64,000 nucleotides of DNA, from assembly GCF_016746085.1 (NCBI RefSeq), contig NZ_JAERTZ010000032.1, positions 62,001 to 126,000 of the forward strand, given 5' to 3'. The first letter of the stretch is position 1. Each line of letters begins with the position of its first letter. The notes beneath the pieces were generated by a model. It made no database searches. It worked only from the letters and a program-made list of their open reading frames with translations, and was not told where the DNA came from. A program made the position numbers and the translations under genes. Source of the stretch: Zobellella iuensis. GTDB taxonomy: Bacteria > Pseudomonadota > Gammaproteobacteria > Enterobacterales > Aeromonadaceae. This document shows, one piece after another, positions 52,752 to 62,124 of the stretch.

Positions 52752-53897
52752 ATGGAACAGCAGCACCAGCGTCAGCCCCTGGCCGGGATTAAAATCGTCG
52801 ATCTCACCCGGGTCCTGTCCGGCCCCTTCTGCACCGCCCTGTTGTCGGATCTGGGCGCCGAGGTCATCAAGGTAGAACCGCCAGGCGGTGATGAGTATCG
52901 CCATGTGGGTCCCTTTGAGCAGGGAGAAAGCGCCCTGTTCACCCTGATGAACCGCAACAAGAAAGGGGTGGTGGTGGATCTGAAAAATCCCGGGCACCTG
53001 GCCCGCTTGCTGGAGCTGGTGCGCGAGGCCGACGTCCTGGTGGAAAACTTCAAGCCGGGGGTGGCCGAACGGCTGGGGGTGGGCTTTGCGGCCATCAAGG
53101 CCATCAACCCCGACATCATCTACGCCAGCATTTCCGGCTTCGGCCAGCGGGGCGAGTCGAGCGGCCTGCCGGCCTACGATCTGGTGGTGCAGGCCATGTC
53201 CGGCATCATGGCCATCACCGGCGAGCCCGACGGCGAGCCGACCAAGGTGGGCGAGTCCATCGCCGATCTGGCCGCCGGGCTCTATGCCTCCTGGGCCATA
53301 CTGGCCGCCCTGTTCGACCGGCAGCGCAGCGGCGAGGGGGTCCACCTGGATATCGCCATGCTCGACTGCCTGTTCTCGCTGATGCCGACCCCGGTGGCCC
53401 AATGGATGTTCGGGGGCGAGGCACCGGGGCGGGTCGGCAACCGTCATCCCTTGTCCACGCCCTTCGGCTCCTTCAACGCCGCCGATGGCCGGGTCATTAT
53501 CGCGGTGCTCAACAACCGCCAGTTTGCCGCGTTGTGCGCCGTCATGGGCCGGCCCGGGCTGGCGCAGGACGCCCGCTTCGGATCCGACGAGGCCCGCACC
53601 CGCCACGAGCCGGCGCTGCGCGACCTGATCGAAAGCTGGCTGTCCGGCCACAGCGTGGCGTCGGCCATCGCCAGCCTGGCGGCGGCGGGCATTCCCGCCT
53701 CGCCGGTGCTGGACATGGGCGAGGTGCTGGCGCGGGCCCAGCAGGGCGAACGCCGGCTGCTGCGTACCCAGCGGCACGCGCGCCTGGGCGAGATCCCCAT
53801 GATGACGCAGCCGGTACGGGCCAGCGCCTGGGCCAGCCCGGCGCCGGCAACGGCCCCCGCCCTGGGGGAGCACGACGCCGAGTTGTTCCGACCCTAA
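52752..53897 (+). CDS. CaiB/BaiF-family CoA-transferase (class III)
   Basis: Class III CoA-transferases move CoA between acyl groups via an aspartyl-CoA anhydride. The 381-aa protein has LAGIKIVDLTRVLSGPFCTALLSDLGAEVIKVEPPGGDE at the N-terminus, NRNKKGVVVDLKNP, VLVENFKPGVAERLG and VGESIADLAAGLYASWAIL, with catalytic Asp expected near YASISGFGQRG and SGLPAYDLVVQAMSG. It opens the plus-strand cluster with an acyl-CoA dehydrogenase and ETF. I infer that it activates a carboxylic acid substrate by CoA transfer from another thioester; the acid is unidentified. Confidence 0.93.
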   Translation: MEQQHQRQPLAGIKIVDLTRVLSGPFCTALLSDLGAEVIKVEPPGGDEYRHVGPFEQGESALFTLMNRNKKGVVVDLKNPGHLARLLELVREADVLVENFKPGVAERLGVGFAAIKAINPDIIYASISGFGQRGESSGLPAYDLVVQAMSGIMAITGEPDGEPTKVGESIADLAAGLYASWAILAALFDRQRSGEGVHLDIAMLDCLFSLMPTPVAQWMFGGEAPGRVGNRHPLSTPFGSFNAADGRVIIAVLNNRQFAALCAVMGRPGLAQDARFGSDEARTRHEPALRDLIESWLSGHSVASAIASLAAAGIPASPVLDMGEVLARAQQGERRLLRTQRHARLGEIPMMTQPVRASAWASPAPATAPALGEHDAELFRP

Positions 53898-54006
53898 GCC
53901 GGCCCATTCCCACTTTCATTACGCCACACCGGCGCGGCCGGTGGGCCCCGTTGCACCCTGACGTCAGGGGGCGACGGCATACCGACAACCCAAGGAGAGG
54001 ATCACC

Positions 54007-55146
54007 ATGAACATCACCATTACCGAAGACGATCGGATGCTGGCCGACGCCATGCAGCGCTTTTGCCGGGAGGTGATAGCGCCGGCGGCGGCGGACATAG
54101 ACGAAGGCAGCCATTCGGCGGTCCGCCACCGGGCGGCGCTGTCCGACATCGGCATCATGGGCATGAACCTGCCGGAACACTGCGGCGGCACCGGGGTGTC
54201 GGCGGTGGCGCTCTACCTGGCGGTGGAGCAACTGGCGGCGGCCTGCGGCTCCACCGCCTCCATGGTGACCGCCCATTTCCTGGCGACCGACTCCATCCTG
54301 CACGGTGGCACCGAGGCGCAGCGCCGGCGCTGGCTGCCGGGGGCGGCCAGCGGCGAGCTGTTGGGGGCCTTCGCCCTGACCGAGCCCAACGCCGGCTCCA
54401 ATCCGGCGGCGATGCGCACCCTGGCGGAAAAAACCGGCTCGGGCTACCGGCTGCGCGGGGTGAAGCACTTTATCTCCAACGCCGCCGAGGCGGACTTTCT
54501 GGTGGTGTATGCCAAAACCGACAAGAGCGCCGGCCACAGGGGCATCAGTGCCTTTATCGTCGATCGCCACGCGGCCGGGGTGGCGGTGAGCGCGCCCGAG
54601 CGCACCATGGGCCTCAGGGGCGGGCATGTGTTCGAGGTGGCGCTGGACTGCGAGGTGCCGGCCGACCGCCTGCTGGGCGGCGAAGAGGGCAGGGGTTTTC
54701 GCACCGCCATGCAGGTGTTGGACAACGGCCGGGTGGAAATTGCCGCCAGTTGCACCGGCATTGCCGGCGCCGCCCTCGAGGCGGCCCTGCACTGGGCCAG
54801 GACCCGCGAGGTCAACGATCACCCCATCGCCGAGTTCCAGGGGCTGCAGTGGATGCTGGCCGACATGGCCACCGAGCTGGAGGCGGCGCGGATGTTCGGC
54901 CTGCGGGCGGCCACCAGGCGCGAACAGGGGGAACGCTTTTCCCAGGAGTCGGCCATGGCCAAGCTCTACGCCTCGGAAGCGGCCGGCCGCATTGCCGACA
55001 GGGCGCTGCAGATCCACGGCGGCTATGGCTACACCCGGGAAATGCCGCTCGAGCGCTATGTGCGGGACCTGCGCATCATGCGCATCTACGAAGGCTCGTC
55101 CGAAGTGCAGCGCAACATCATAGCGCGCACCCTGCTGAACCACTGA
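54007..55146 (+). CDS. Acyl-CoA dehydrogenase
   Basis: This FAD enzyme introduces an alpha,beta double bond in an acyl-CoA and passes electrons to ETF. The 379-aa length is that of short/medium-chain members. It has AFALTEPNAGSNPAAM (FAD/substrate loop), the middle beta domain with FISNAAEADFLVVYAKTD and the C-terminal signature QIHGGYGYTREMPLERYVRDLRI. The catalytic Glu position in RIYEGSSEVQRNIIAR is kept, as in short- and medium-chain dehydrogenases rather than long-chain or isovaleryl types. AAGGAGAGG precedes the start. It is followed by its likely electron acceptor, ETF. Confidence 0.95.
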   Translation: MNITITEDDRMLADAMQRFCREVIAPAAADIDEGSHSAVRHRAALSDIGIMGMNLPEHCGGTGVSAVALYLAVEQLAAACGSTASMVTAHFLATDSILHGGTEAQRRRWLPGAASGELLGAFALTEPNAGSNPAAMRTLAEKTGSGYRLRGVKHFISNAAEADFLVVYAKTDKSAGHRGISAFIVDRHAAGVAVSAPERTMGLRGGHVFEVALDCEVPADRLLGGEEGRGFRTAMQVLDNGRVEIAASCTGIAGAALEAALHWARTREVNDHPIAEFQGLQWMLADMATELEAARMFGLRAATRREQGERFSQESAMAKLYASEAAGRIADRALQIHGGYGYTREMPLERYVRDLRIMRIYEGSSEVQRNIIARTLLNH

Positions 55147-55158
55147 GGAGCAACGGCG

Positions 55159-55908
55159 ATGAAGATACTGGTCACGGTAAAAAGGGTCATCGATTACAAC
55201 GTCAGGGTCAGGGTGAGGGCGGATCAGAAAGACGTGGATCTGGCCAACGTCAAGATGGCGCTCAACCCCTTCTGTGAAATTGCGGTGGAAGAGGCGGTGC
55301 GGCTGAAGGAAGCGGGCGTCGCCTCCGAGGTGGTGGTGGTGTCGGTCGGGCCCCAGGAGGTGCAGGAGCAGATCCGCGCCGCCCTGGCCCTGGGCGCCGA
55401 TCGCGGCATCCATGTGCACACCGAACAACTGCCCGAGCCGCTGTCGGTGGCGCGCTTGCTGGCGCGGCTGGTGGAGCGGGAGCAGCCGGGGCTGGTGATC
55501 CTCGGCAAGCAGGGCATCGACGCCGACCACAACCAGACCGGGCAGATGCTGGCCGCGCTCACCGGCATGGGCCAGGGCACCTTCGCCTCGGCGCTGAAGA
55601 TAGCAGGGCAGGAGGCACTGGTTACCCGGGAAGTGGATGGCGGCCTGCAGACCCTGGCGTTGCGGCTGCCGGCGGTGGTGACCACGGACCTGCGGCTGAA
55701 CGAGCCGCGCTATGCCGCCCTGCCCGGCATCATGAAGGCGAAGAAGAAGCCGCTGGAGCCGTGCACCCCGGAGGCGCTGGGGGTGAGCCTGCGGGCCCAC
55801 AGCGAGCTGCTTGGGGTGGCGCCGCCGGCGGAGCGCCAGGGCGGGGTCATGGTGGGCTCGGTGGAAGAGCTGGTCGACAAACTGAAACACGAAGCGAAGG
55901 TGATCTGA
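55159..55908 (+). CDS. etfB: Electron transfer flavoprotein, beta subunit
   Basis: The small ETF subunit binds AMP and helps contact dehydrogenases. The 249-aa protein starts [19 protein letters not shown] and contains [20 protein letters not shown], the AMP-binding [21 protein letters not shown] and the recognition-loop region [12 protein letters not shown]. It is of the housekeeping (group I) respiratory type rather than the bifurcating type, judged from length and motifs. The gene is 12 nt after the dehydrogenase and its stop overlaps the etfA start (TGATG). Confidence 0.97.
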   Translation: MKILVTVKRVIDYNVRVRVRADQKDVDLANVKMALNPFCEIAVEEAVRLKEAGVASEVVVVSVGPQEVQEQIRAALALGADRGIHVHTEQLPEPLSVARLLARLVEREQPGLVILGKQGIDADHNQTGQMLAALTGMGQGTFASALKIAGQEALVTREVDGGLQTLALRLPAVVTTDLRLNEPRYAALPGIMKAKKKPLEPCTPEALGVSLRAHSELLGVAPPAERQGGVMVGSVEELVDKLKHEAKVI

Positions 55909-56840
55909 TGGCTATCCTGATCGTTGCGGAACACGACAACCGTATCCTCAAGGCCGCCACCCTGAACACGGTGGCCGCCGCCCGCCAACTGGGCGGGGAA
56001 CTCATCGTGCTGGTGGCGGGCCAGGGCTGCCGGGCCGTGGCCGAGGCCGCCGCCCGGGTGGAGGGGGTGGCCAGGGTGTGGCTGGCCGACCATGCCGCCT
56101 ACGCCCATCAGCTGGCCGAAAACCTGGCGCCGCTGGTGGCGGAGCTGGGCCGGGACTGCAGCCATCTGCTGGCGCCGGCCAGCACCGGCGGCAAGAACCT
56201 GCTGCCGCGGGTGGCCGCCCTGCTCGGCGTGGGCCAACTGTCCGACATCATCTCGGTGGAAGGCGCCGATACCTTTCGCCGGCCCATCTATGCCGGCAAT
56301 GCCATCGCCACCGTCCGCTCCCTCGATCCGATCAAGGTGCTCACCGTGCGCACCAGCGCCTTTGCGGCGGTGGCCGGCGCGGGCGGCAGCGCATCGATAG
56401 AAGAGGTGAATTCGGTACATGACACGGGGTTGTCCCGTTTTGTCGCCGAGCAGTTGTCGGTGTCGGAACGTCCCGAGCTGGGCGACGCCCGGGTGGTGGT
56501 GTCCGGCGGGCGCGGCCTGGGCAAGGCCGAACACTTCGCCTTGATCGAGGCCCTGGCCGACAAGCTGGGCGCGGCGATAGGCGCTTCCCGCGCCGCCGTG
56601 GATGCCGGCTTTGTCGCCAATGATCGCCAGGTGGGCCAGACCGGCAAGATAGTGGCGCCGGAACTCTATATCGCCGTGGGCATTTCCGGCGCCATCCAGC
56701 ACCTGGCCGGCATGAAGGAGTCCCGGGTCATCGTGGCCATCAACAAGGACGAAGACGCGCCCATCTTCCGCATCGCCGACTACGGCCTGGTGGCGGATCT
56801 GTTCGAGGCGCTGCCCCGGCTCACGGCGCAACTGCCCTGA
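55908..56840 (+). CDS. etfA: Electron transfer flavoprotein, alpha subunit
   Basis: The FAD-carrying ETF subunit receives electrons from acyl-CoA dehydrogenases. The 310-aa protein starts at the ATG overlapping the etfB stop. The C-terminal FAD domain shows [63 protein letters not shown] and [27 protein letters not shown], the standard ETF alpha signature. A frame open further upstream lies inside etfB and is not used. Its partner oxidoreductase follows after one intervening membrane gene. Confidence 0.97.
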   Translation: MAILIVAEHDNRILKAATLNTVAAARQLGGELIVLVAGQGCRAVAEAAARVEGVARVWLADHAAYAHQLAENLAPLVAELGRDCSHLLAPASTGGKNLLPRVAALLGVGQLSDIISVEGADTFRRPIYAGNAIATVRSLDPIKVLTVRTSAFAAVAGAGGSASIEEVNSVHDTGLSRFVAEQLSVSERPELGDARVVVSGGRGLGKAEHFALIEALADKLGAAIGASRAAVDAGFVANDRQVGQTGKIVAPELYIAVGISGAIQHLAGMKESRVIVAINKDEDAPIFRIADYGLVADLFEALPRLTAQLP

Positions 56841-56959
56841 GCGCGGGGACGGGAACGGCAGCAACGAAGGAGTGAAGGGGCGCCGCTACCGGTGGCGCCC
56901 TGTCGAGGGAATGACCCGCCTGGGCGGGTCCAGCACTAGCCTGTCAATGGAGAAGAAGG

Positions 56960-58303
56960 ATGAATAACGTCGAGGTAATGCAAGGAAGACGCGGGGGCGC
57001 TGTCAAGGCGCTGCTGGGCAGTTTGATCGGATTGTTGATTTTCTTTATTCCCTTGTCGCTCGGGGGCGACAAGGCCACTATTCCCCTGGTGAGCCTGATC
57101 GGGGCCATCAAGGGGGCGCTGGGCGACAGCCTCCAGTACCTGACCCTGGCGCTGACCCTGTTGCTCTGCCTGACCTGGGGGGCTGCCCGGCTGACCGGCA
57201 ATGCCGCCCTGGCACGCTACCATCGCAAGGACAATGCCCTGGTCGGCCTGCTGTTCCTGCTGGGCGCGGTATTTGCGGCCTTGCTGGTGTTCCGGATTGG
57301 GCCCGACTGGTTCCTGCACAAGGACGTGGGCGGGCTGGCGCTCTATCTCGGGGGCAGCGTCTTCCTGACGGTGGTGGTGGCCGGCTTTCTGGTGCTGTTC
57401 CTCACCGAGTTCGGTTTTCTCGAATTCGTGGGCACCCTGATGGAGCCGCTGATGCGCCCGCTCTACCGCCTGCCCGGCCGCTCGGCGGTGGATGCGGTGG
57501 CCTCCTTCGTCGCCGCCCCGGCGGTGGGGATTTTCATTACCAACAAGCTGTACCGCAGCGGCCACTATACCCAGCGGGAAGCGGCCAGCATCGCCACCAA
57601 CTTCAGTATCTGCAGCCTGGGCTTCTTCGCCCTGCTGGCGTCCATCGGCGGCATCATGGAATACCTGCCGCACATGATCGTCTCGTCCTTCGTCATCAAC
57701 TTCCTGCTGGCCGCCGTGGTCACCCGGCTGCCGCCGCTGAGCCGCAAGCCGGACCGCTACTTCGACGGCCGCGCGGCCCGGCAGGACAGGGACGGCGGCA
57801 AACCGCAGGGCCCCATCCTGTTGCGCGCCTGCCAGGCCGCCGCCGAGCGGGCGGCCACCACCGGCCCCGAGGTGTTCGGCCGTTACCTGTGGGAGGCGGC
57901 GACCTTCGCCCAGAAGATAGTGGCCTATATCCTGTCGATTGCCACCATCGCCCTGGTGATAGGCACCTACACGCCGCTGTTCGAGTACCTGGGGCTGGTG
58001 TTCGAGCCCTTGCTCAGGCTGCTGCAACTGCCCGACGCGGACAAGATAGCGCCCACCGTGTTGCTGTCCATCGCCGAAATCGCCCTGCCCGCCATCATCA
58101 TCGCCGGGGGCGAGGTGGCGCCGATGAGCGTGTTCTTCGTCTGCACCCTGTCCACCATCCAGATCATCTTCTTCACCGAGAGCGCCAACGCCATGCTGGA
58201 GTCGGACATCCCGCTGTCGGTGACGGATCTGGTGCTGATCTTTCTCATCCGGACCCTGCTGGCCATCCCCTTGGTGGCGCTGGCGGCACACCTGATCTTC
58301 TGA
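56960..58303 (+). CDS. YjiH-family membrane protein with nucleoside-recognition (Gate) domain
   Basis: The 447-aa protein has about ten hydrophobic segments. Typical of YjiH/Gate proteins are LIGLLIFFIPLSLGGDKATIPL, FLEFVGTLMEPLMRPLYRLPGRSAVDAVASFVAAPAVGIFITNKLYRSGHYTQREAASIATNFS and the later VLLSIAEIALPAIIIAGGEVAPMSVFFVCTLSTIQIIFFTESANAML. Function is unproven; transport is presumed. AGAAGAAGG precedes the start. Its place between etfA and the ETF-quinone oxidoreductase suggests it imports the acid, or a related compound, that the neighbouring enzymes use. Confidence 0.88.
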   Translation: MNNVEVMQGRRGGAVKALLGSLIGLLIFFIPLSLGGDKATIPLVSLIGAIKGALGDSLQYLTLALTLLLCLTWGAARLTGNAALARYHRKDNALVGLLFLLGAVFAALLVFRIGPDWFLHKDVGGLALYLGGSVFLTVVVAGFLVLFLTEFGFLEFVGTLMEPLMRPLYRLPGRSAVDAVASFVAAPAVGIFITNKLYRSGHYTQREAASIATNFSICSLGFFALLASIGGIMEYLPHMIVSSFVINFLLAAVVTRLPPLSRKPDRYFDGRAARQDRDGGKPQGPILLRACQAAAERAATTGPEVFGRYLWEAATFAQKIVAYILSIATIALVIGTYTPLFEYLGLVFEPLLRLLQLPDADKIAPTVLLSIAEIALPAIIIAGGEVAPMSVFFVCTLSTIQIIFFTESANAMLESDIPLSVTDLVLIFLIRTLLAIPLVALAAHLIF

Positions 58304-58354
58304 ACCTGGAGCAGGGGCGGGCCGCCGCCCCTGCCGTTTTGACGGGAAATAGCA

Positions 58355-60001
58355 ATGAACAGAGAAATCATGGAGTTCGACGTGGTCATCGTCGGTGCCG
58401 GCCCCGCCGGGCTGGCGGCGGCCTGCCGGCTGATGCAGCAGGCGCGGGAGGCCGGCCGGGAGCTGAGTCTCTGCGTGGTGGAAAAGGGCTCGGAAGTGGG
58501 GGCCCATATCCTCTCCGGCGCAGTGATCGATCCCCGGGCCCTGGCCGAGCTCTTCCCGGACTGGGCCGAGCGCGGTGCCCCGCTGACGACCCCGGTGGCG
58601 GCCGACGAGCTTTACTGGCTGGCGCATGAGGGTACGGCTCGCCGTATTCCTGGTTGGCTGGCGCCCCCCAGCCTGCACAACGAGGGCTGTTACGTGGCCA
58701 GCCTGGGCAAGCTGTGCCGCTGGCTGGCCGAGCAGGCCGAAGCCCTGGGGGCGGAGATTTATCCGGGCTTTGCCGCGAGCGAAGTGCTCTACCACGACGA
58801 CGGCGCGGTCAGGGGCATCGCTACCGGCGACATGGGCGTCGGCCGGGATGGCGAGCCCAGGCCCGGCCATGTGCCGGGCATGGAATTGCATGCGCGCTAC
58901 ACCCTCTTTGCCGAAGGCTGCCGCGGCCACCTGGGCAAGGAGCTGATCGCCCGCTTCCGGCTGGATGACAAGGCGGATCCCCAGCATTACGGCATCGGCA
59001 TCAAGGAGTTGTGGGACATCGATCCGGCCAGGCACCGGCCGGGACTGGTGATGCACGGCACCGGCTGGCCGCTGGCGGGCGACACCGGCGGCGGCAGCTT
59101 TCTCTACCACGGCGAGCACAACCAGGTGGTGGTGGGGCTGGTGGTCGACCTCAACTATACCAACCCCTGGCTGAGCCCCTTCGACGAGTTTCAGCGCATG
59201 AAACAGCATCCGCTGTTCCGCCAGTACCTGGAAGGAGGCAAGCGGGTGGCCTACGGTGCCCGGGCCATCGCCAAGGGCGGTTTCAATTCCCTGCCCAGGA
59301 TGACGATGCCCGGCGCCCTGCTGCTCGGCTGCGATGCCGGCACCCTGGATCCGGCCCGCATCAAGGGCAGCCACACCGCCATGAAGTCCGGCCTGCTGGC
59401 GGCGGAAGCGGTGTTCGAGGCGCTGGCCGGCGGCGAGGACGGGCGGGCGCCGACCTCCTTCGACGCCCGTTTCCGCGCGTCCTGGCTGTACGATGAGCTG
59501 TACCGCGGCCGCAACTTCGGCCCGGCGCTGCACCGGTTCGGCCCCTGGCTGGGGGGCGCCTTCAACTTCCTGGAGCAGAAGCTGTTCGGCGGCCGCCTGC
59601 CCCTGACCCTGCACGATCGCCGGCCGGATCATGAGGGACTGAAGGCGGCGGCGGGCTGCCCGCCCATCCCCTATCCCAAGCCGGATGGCAAGCTCAGCTT
59701 CGACAAGCCGTCTTCGGTGTTTTTGTCCAACACCAACCACGAAGAAGATCAGCCCTGCCACCTGCAACTGCAGGATGCGGCCATCCCGTTGGCGCGGAAC
59801 CTGCCGCGCTGGGCGGAGCCGGCCCAGCGTTACTGCCCGGCGGGGGTGTATGAGGTGGTAGAGCAAGCAGCGGGAGCCGGGCTGCAGATCAACGCCCAGA
59901 ATTGCCTGCACTGCAAAACCTGCGATATCAAGGATCCGTCCCAGAATATCCGCTGGGCAGTACCGGAAGGGGGCGGTGGGCCCAATTATCCCAATATGTA
60001 G
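58355..60001 (+). CDS. Electron transfer flavoprotein-ubiquinone oxidoreductase
   Basis: ETF-QO accepts electrons from ETF and reduces ubiquinone at the inner membrane. The 548-aa protein has the FAD dinucleotide motif VVIVGAGPAGLAAACRLMQQA, the conserved GSEVGAHILSGAVIDPRAL and the C-terminal [4Fe-4S] ferredoxin-like domain with INAQNCLHCKTCDIKDPSQNIRWAVPEGGGGPNYP. The cysteine cluster and full length distinguish it from the shorter FixC. With the dehydrogenase and ETF upstream it completes an electron route from an acyl-CoA to quinone. It is the last gene of the cluster before a convergent AraC gene. Confidence 0.96.
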   Translation: MNREIMEFDVVIVGAGPAGLAAACRLMQQAREAGRELSLCVVEKGSEVGAHILSGAVIDPRALAELFPDWAERGAPLTTPVAADELYWLAHEGTARRIPGWLAPPSLHNEGCYVASLGKLCRWLAEQAEALGAEIYPGFAASEVLYHDDGAVRGIATGDMGVGRDGEPRPGHVPGMELHARYTLFAEGCRGHLGKELIARFRLDDKADPQHYGIGIKELWDIDPARHRPGLVMHGTGWPLAGDTGGGSFLYHGEHNQVVVGLVVDLNYTNPWLSPFDEFQRMKQHPLFRQYLEGGKRVAYGARAIAKGGFNSLPRMTMPGALLLGCDAGTLDPARIKGSHTAMKSGLLAAEAVFEALAGGEDGRAPTSFDARFRASWLYDELYRGRNFGPALHRFGPWLGGAFNFLEQKLFGGRLPLTLHDRRPDHEGLKAAAGCPPIPYPKPDGKLSFDKPSSVFLSNTNHEEDQPCHLQLQDAAIPLARNLPRWAEPAQRYCPAGVYEVVEQAAGAGLQINAQNCLHCKTCDIKDPSQNIRWAVPEGGGGPNYPNM

Positions 60002-60061
60002 CCGAAGTCGAGCAAGCGGCACAGGGGCGAGCATGCGGGCAGTCGGGTACCGGTGGTGCGG

Positions 60062-60910
60062 CTAGCTGCCCAGCCGGCGCCAGCCGAAGCGGCGGCGAAA
60101 GGCTAGGGGGCTCAGCCCGGTATGGGCGAGGAAGCTGCGGTTGAAATGGCTGGCGTTGTTGAATCCCGCCTGTTCGCGCACCAGCGTCACCGGCAGGGGG
60201 CTGGTGGTGAGCAGGTGGCAGGCGTGGCCCAGGCGCAGGCGGTTGAGGTACTGGCTGAAGCTGGTGTCGCAGTGCTGTTGCAGCAGCCGCTTGAGGGTGG
60301 AGGGGCTCAGGTTGCAGTGGCGGGCCACCTGCTCCAGGCGCAGGGGCGCTTGGTAGTGGTGCTGCAAATGGCCGAGCAGCCGATCCAGGCGTCGGTCCGG
60401 CGGTTGCTGCAACCGCCCGCCCAGGGGGCGGCAATGCTGGTCCGCGCGCAGCAGTTGCAGCAGCTCCAGCAGGGCGGCCAGGGCCGGCAACGGGTCCGGT
60501 TGCGCCATGCGCTCGAACAGTCGCCGGGCCCGGTGGGCGGTGGCGGTGCCGAACACGGCGCCGTTGCCGAGCCCGGCCAGCCAGTCGAGCAGGGGCGCCA
60601 GCTCCACCAGTCCCGCCTCCACCTGGGCCTGCAGCCAGTGCCTGGGCAGGAACACCACATACACCTCGGGCGTACCGTCCGAGGCCTTGGCGTCCCAGGT
60701 GTGGGGCACGTCCGGTCCCACCAGCGCCAGATCGCAATGCCCGAAGGGGGCCACGTCCTCGCCGATATAGCGCATGCCTTCCGCCCCCAGGGTCAGGGTG
60801 ATCTCGTATTCCGGGTGGTAGTGCCACTGAAAGGGCACGCCGGCGTCCTTGAGGTGGGTCAGGGCCCAGGATCTGTGATGGGGCAGGCTCAGCAGTTCGC
60901 GTTTAAGCAT
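60062..60910 (-). CDS. AraC-family transcriptional regulator
   Basis: The 282-aa protein has an N-terminal cupin sensor domain (WHYHPEYEITLTLGAEGMRYIGEDVAPFGHCDLALVGPDVPHTW, a cupin metal/ligand pattern). The C-terminal double helix-turn-helix has LRLEQVARHCNLSPSTLKRLLQQHCDTSFSQYLNRLRLGHACHLL and GFNNASHFNRSFLAHTGLSPLAFRRRF. I start at 60910 because AAGGTGG lies 7 nt upstream; a TTG at 60964 would add 18 residues. It converges on the ETF-QO gene and diverges from the HAD gene, so its target could be either cluster or itself. Confidence 0.92.
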   Translation of the reverse strand: MLKRELLSLPHHRSWALTHLKDAGVPFQWHYHPEYEITLTLGAEGMRYIGEDVAPFGHCDLALVGPDVPHTWDAKASDGTPEVYVVFLPRHWLQAQVEAGLVELAPLLDWLAGLGNGAVFGTATAHRARRLFERMAQPDPLPALAALLELLQLLRADQHCRPLGGRLQQPPDRRLDRLLGHLQHHYQAPLRLEQVARHCNLSPSTLKRLLQQHCDTSFSQYLNRLRLGHACHLLTTSPLPVTLVREQAGFNNASHFNRSFLAHTGLSPLAFRRRFGWRRLGS

Positions 60911-61030
60911 TTTGGGCCACCTTGGATCTTGGTAATGAGCCAATAGTATCTTTTTTCGGGCCAAAGGAATAAACGGTGTGTCTCCGGCGGTTTAACATCA
61001 AGGTAACGACAACAGCATGAGGAGAGCACC

Positions 61031-61663
61031 ATGAACACAGTGGCGGCCAAGGGCCTGATCTTCGATTTGGACGGCACCCTGGTGGACTCCCACCGAGCGG
61101 TGGAGCTGGCCTGGGCCCGCTGGTGCGACCGGCACGGCATACCCCTGAGCGATGTGCTGGCCATCTGTCACGGGGTGCGCAGCGAAGAAACCATCCGCCG
61201 GCTGGCGCCGCAGCTGGACGTGGCGGCCGAGTCCGCCTGGCTGGAAGCGGTGGAGAAGAGCCTGAACGACAGGGTGACCGCCATCCCCGGCGCGCGGGAG
61301 CTGCTGTGCTCGTTGCCGGATGACTACTGGGCCATCTGCACCTCGGGCAGCCTGCCGCTTTCCATGCCCAAGCTGGATCGCAACGAGCTGCCCCTGCCGC
61401 GGATCCGGGTGACCGCCGAACAGGTGAGCAGGGGCAAGCCGGATCCCGAGCCCTACCTGCTGGCGGCCCGGCTGCTGGGGCTGGCGGCACCGGACTGCCT
61501 GGTGTTCGAGGATGCCCCGGCCGGCATTGCCTCGGCCCTGGCCGCCGGCTGCCGGGTGGTGATAGTGGGCGACTGCCGCCACGAGCACGAGCGGGTGCTG
61601 GGCAATATTCCCGACTACCGCCAGGTCGGCTATCACAACGGCCGACTCAGCTTGCCGATATAA
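61031..61663 (+). CDS. HAD-family sugar-phosphate phosphatase-like protein
   Basis: The 210-aa cytoplasmic protein is a HAD superfamily phosphatase of subfamily I. Motif I is LIFDLDGTLVDSH, motif II lies in WAICTSGSL, motif III lysine in SRGKPDPEPYLLAA and motif IV in CLVFEDAPAGIASALAAG. Those residues match YfbT/YniC-like sugar-phosphate phosphatases. Substrate is uncertain. GAGGAGAG precedes the start, and a hairpin terminator closes it. It diverges from the AraC-type regulator. Confidence 0.92.
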   Translation: MNTVAAKGLIFDLDGTLVDSHRAVELAWARWCDRHGIPLSDVLAICHGVRSEETIRRLAPQLDVAAESAWLEAVEKSLNDRVTAIPGARELLCSLPDDYWAICTSGSLPLSMPKLDRNELPLPRIRVTAEQVSRGKPDPEPYLLAARLLGLAAPDCLVFEDAPAGIASALAAGCRVVIVGDCRHEHERVLGNIPDYRQVGYHNGRLSLPI

Positions 61664-61670
61664 CCAGACG

Positions 61671-61691
61671 ATGGCGCCGTTTCGGCGCCAT
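61671..61691 (+). terminator. Terminator-like hairpin after HAD gene
   Basis: ATGGCGCCG and CGGCGCCAT pair around a TTT loop, 8 nt past the HAD stop. The following T content is modest, so termination may be partial. Confidence 0.6.
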
Positions 61692-61736
61692 TAGCCTATT
61701 AATCGCTGATATTTGCCGATATTGATGTCATCCCCT

Positions 61737-61763
61737 CGTCATTCCCGCGAAGGCGGGAATCCA
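61737..61763. repeat. Single REP unit
   Basis: CGTCATTCCCGCGAAGGCGGG followed by AATCCAG is one head of the same REP family found at 38815, 41494, 41645 and 45654. A clear inverted second head is not present before azlD. Confidence 0.75.
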
Positions 61764-61812
61764 GGACCAAGGGCGCCGGGCCGAGCAAGCGCAGGTACAG
61801 ATGACGGCGCTA

Positions 61813-62124
61813 CTACCCCAGCTGCCTGGCCAGCGCGGCCACCAGGATGCCGGCGGCGATGGCCGGCAGCGGCTTTTTCAGCACCAGCATGGTCAGCCCG
61901 GTGGCCAGCAGCGCCAGGCGGGCGCCGGTGTCGCCGTTGAGGGCCAGGGGAGTGAGGATGGCCACCAGCACCGAGCCGGACATGGCGCCGATAAACTGCT
62001 GCACCCGGCGGTTGATGGGCACGAAGGACATCACCAACACCCCGCCCCAGCGGGTGGCCAGGGTGACCAGTGCCATCACGCCGATGATAAGCCAGGGCCC
62101 GAGGCCTGCGGTGTCCAGGTTCAT
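61813..62124 (-). CDS. azlD: AzlD-family branched-chain amino acid export subunit
   Basis: AzlD is the small partner of AzlC in LIV-E family exporters of branched-chain amino acids. The 103-aa protein has about four helices and the family stretches LVTLATRWGGVLVMSFVPINRRVQQFIGAMSGSVLVAILTPLAL. It starts at the ATG overlapping the azlC stop (ATGA), the standard gene pair. The open frame extends upstream inside azlC and is not used. Confidence 0.93.
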   Translation of the reverse strand: MNLDTAGLGPWLIIGVMALVTLATRWGGVLVMSFVPINRRVQQFIGAMSGSVLVAILTPLALNGDTGARLALLATGLTMLVLKKPLPAIAAGILVAALARQLG

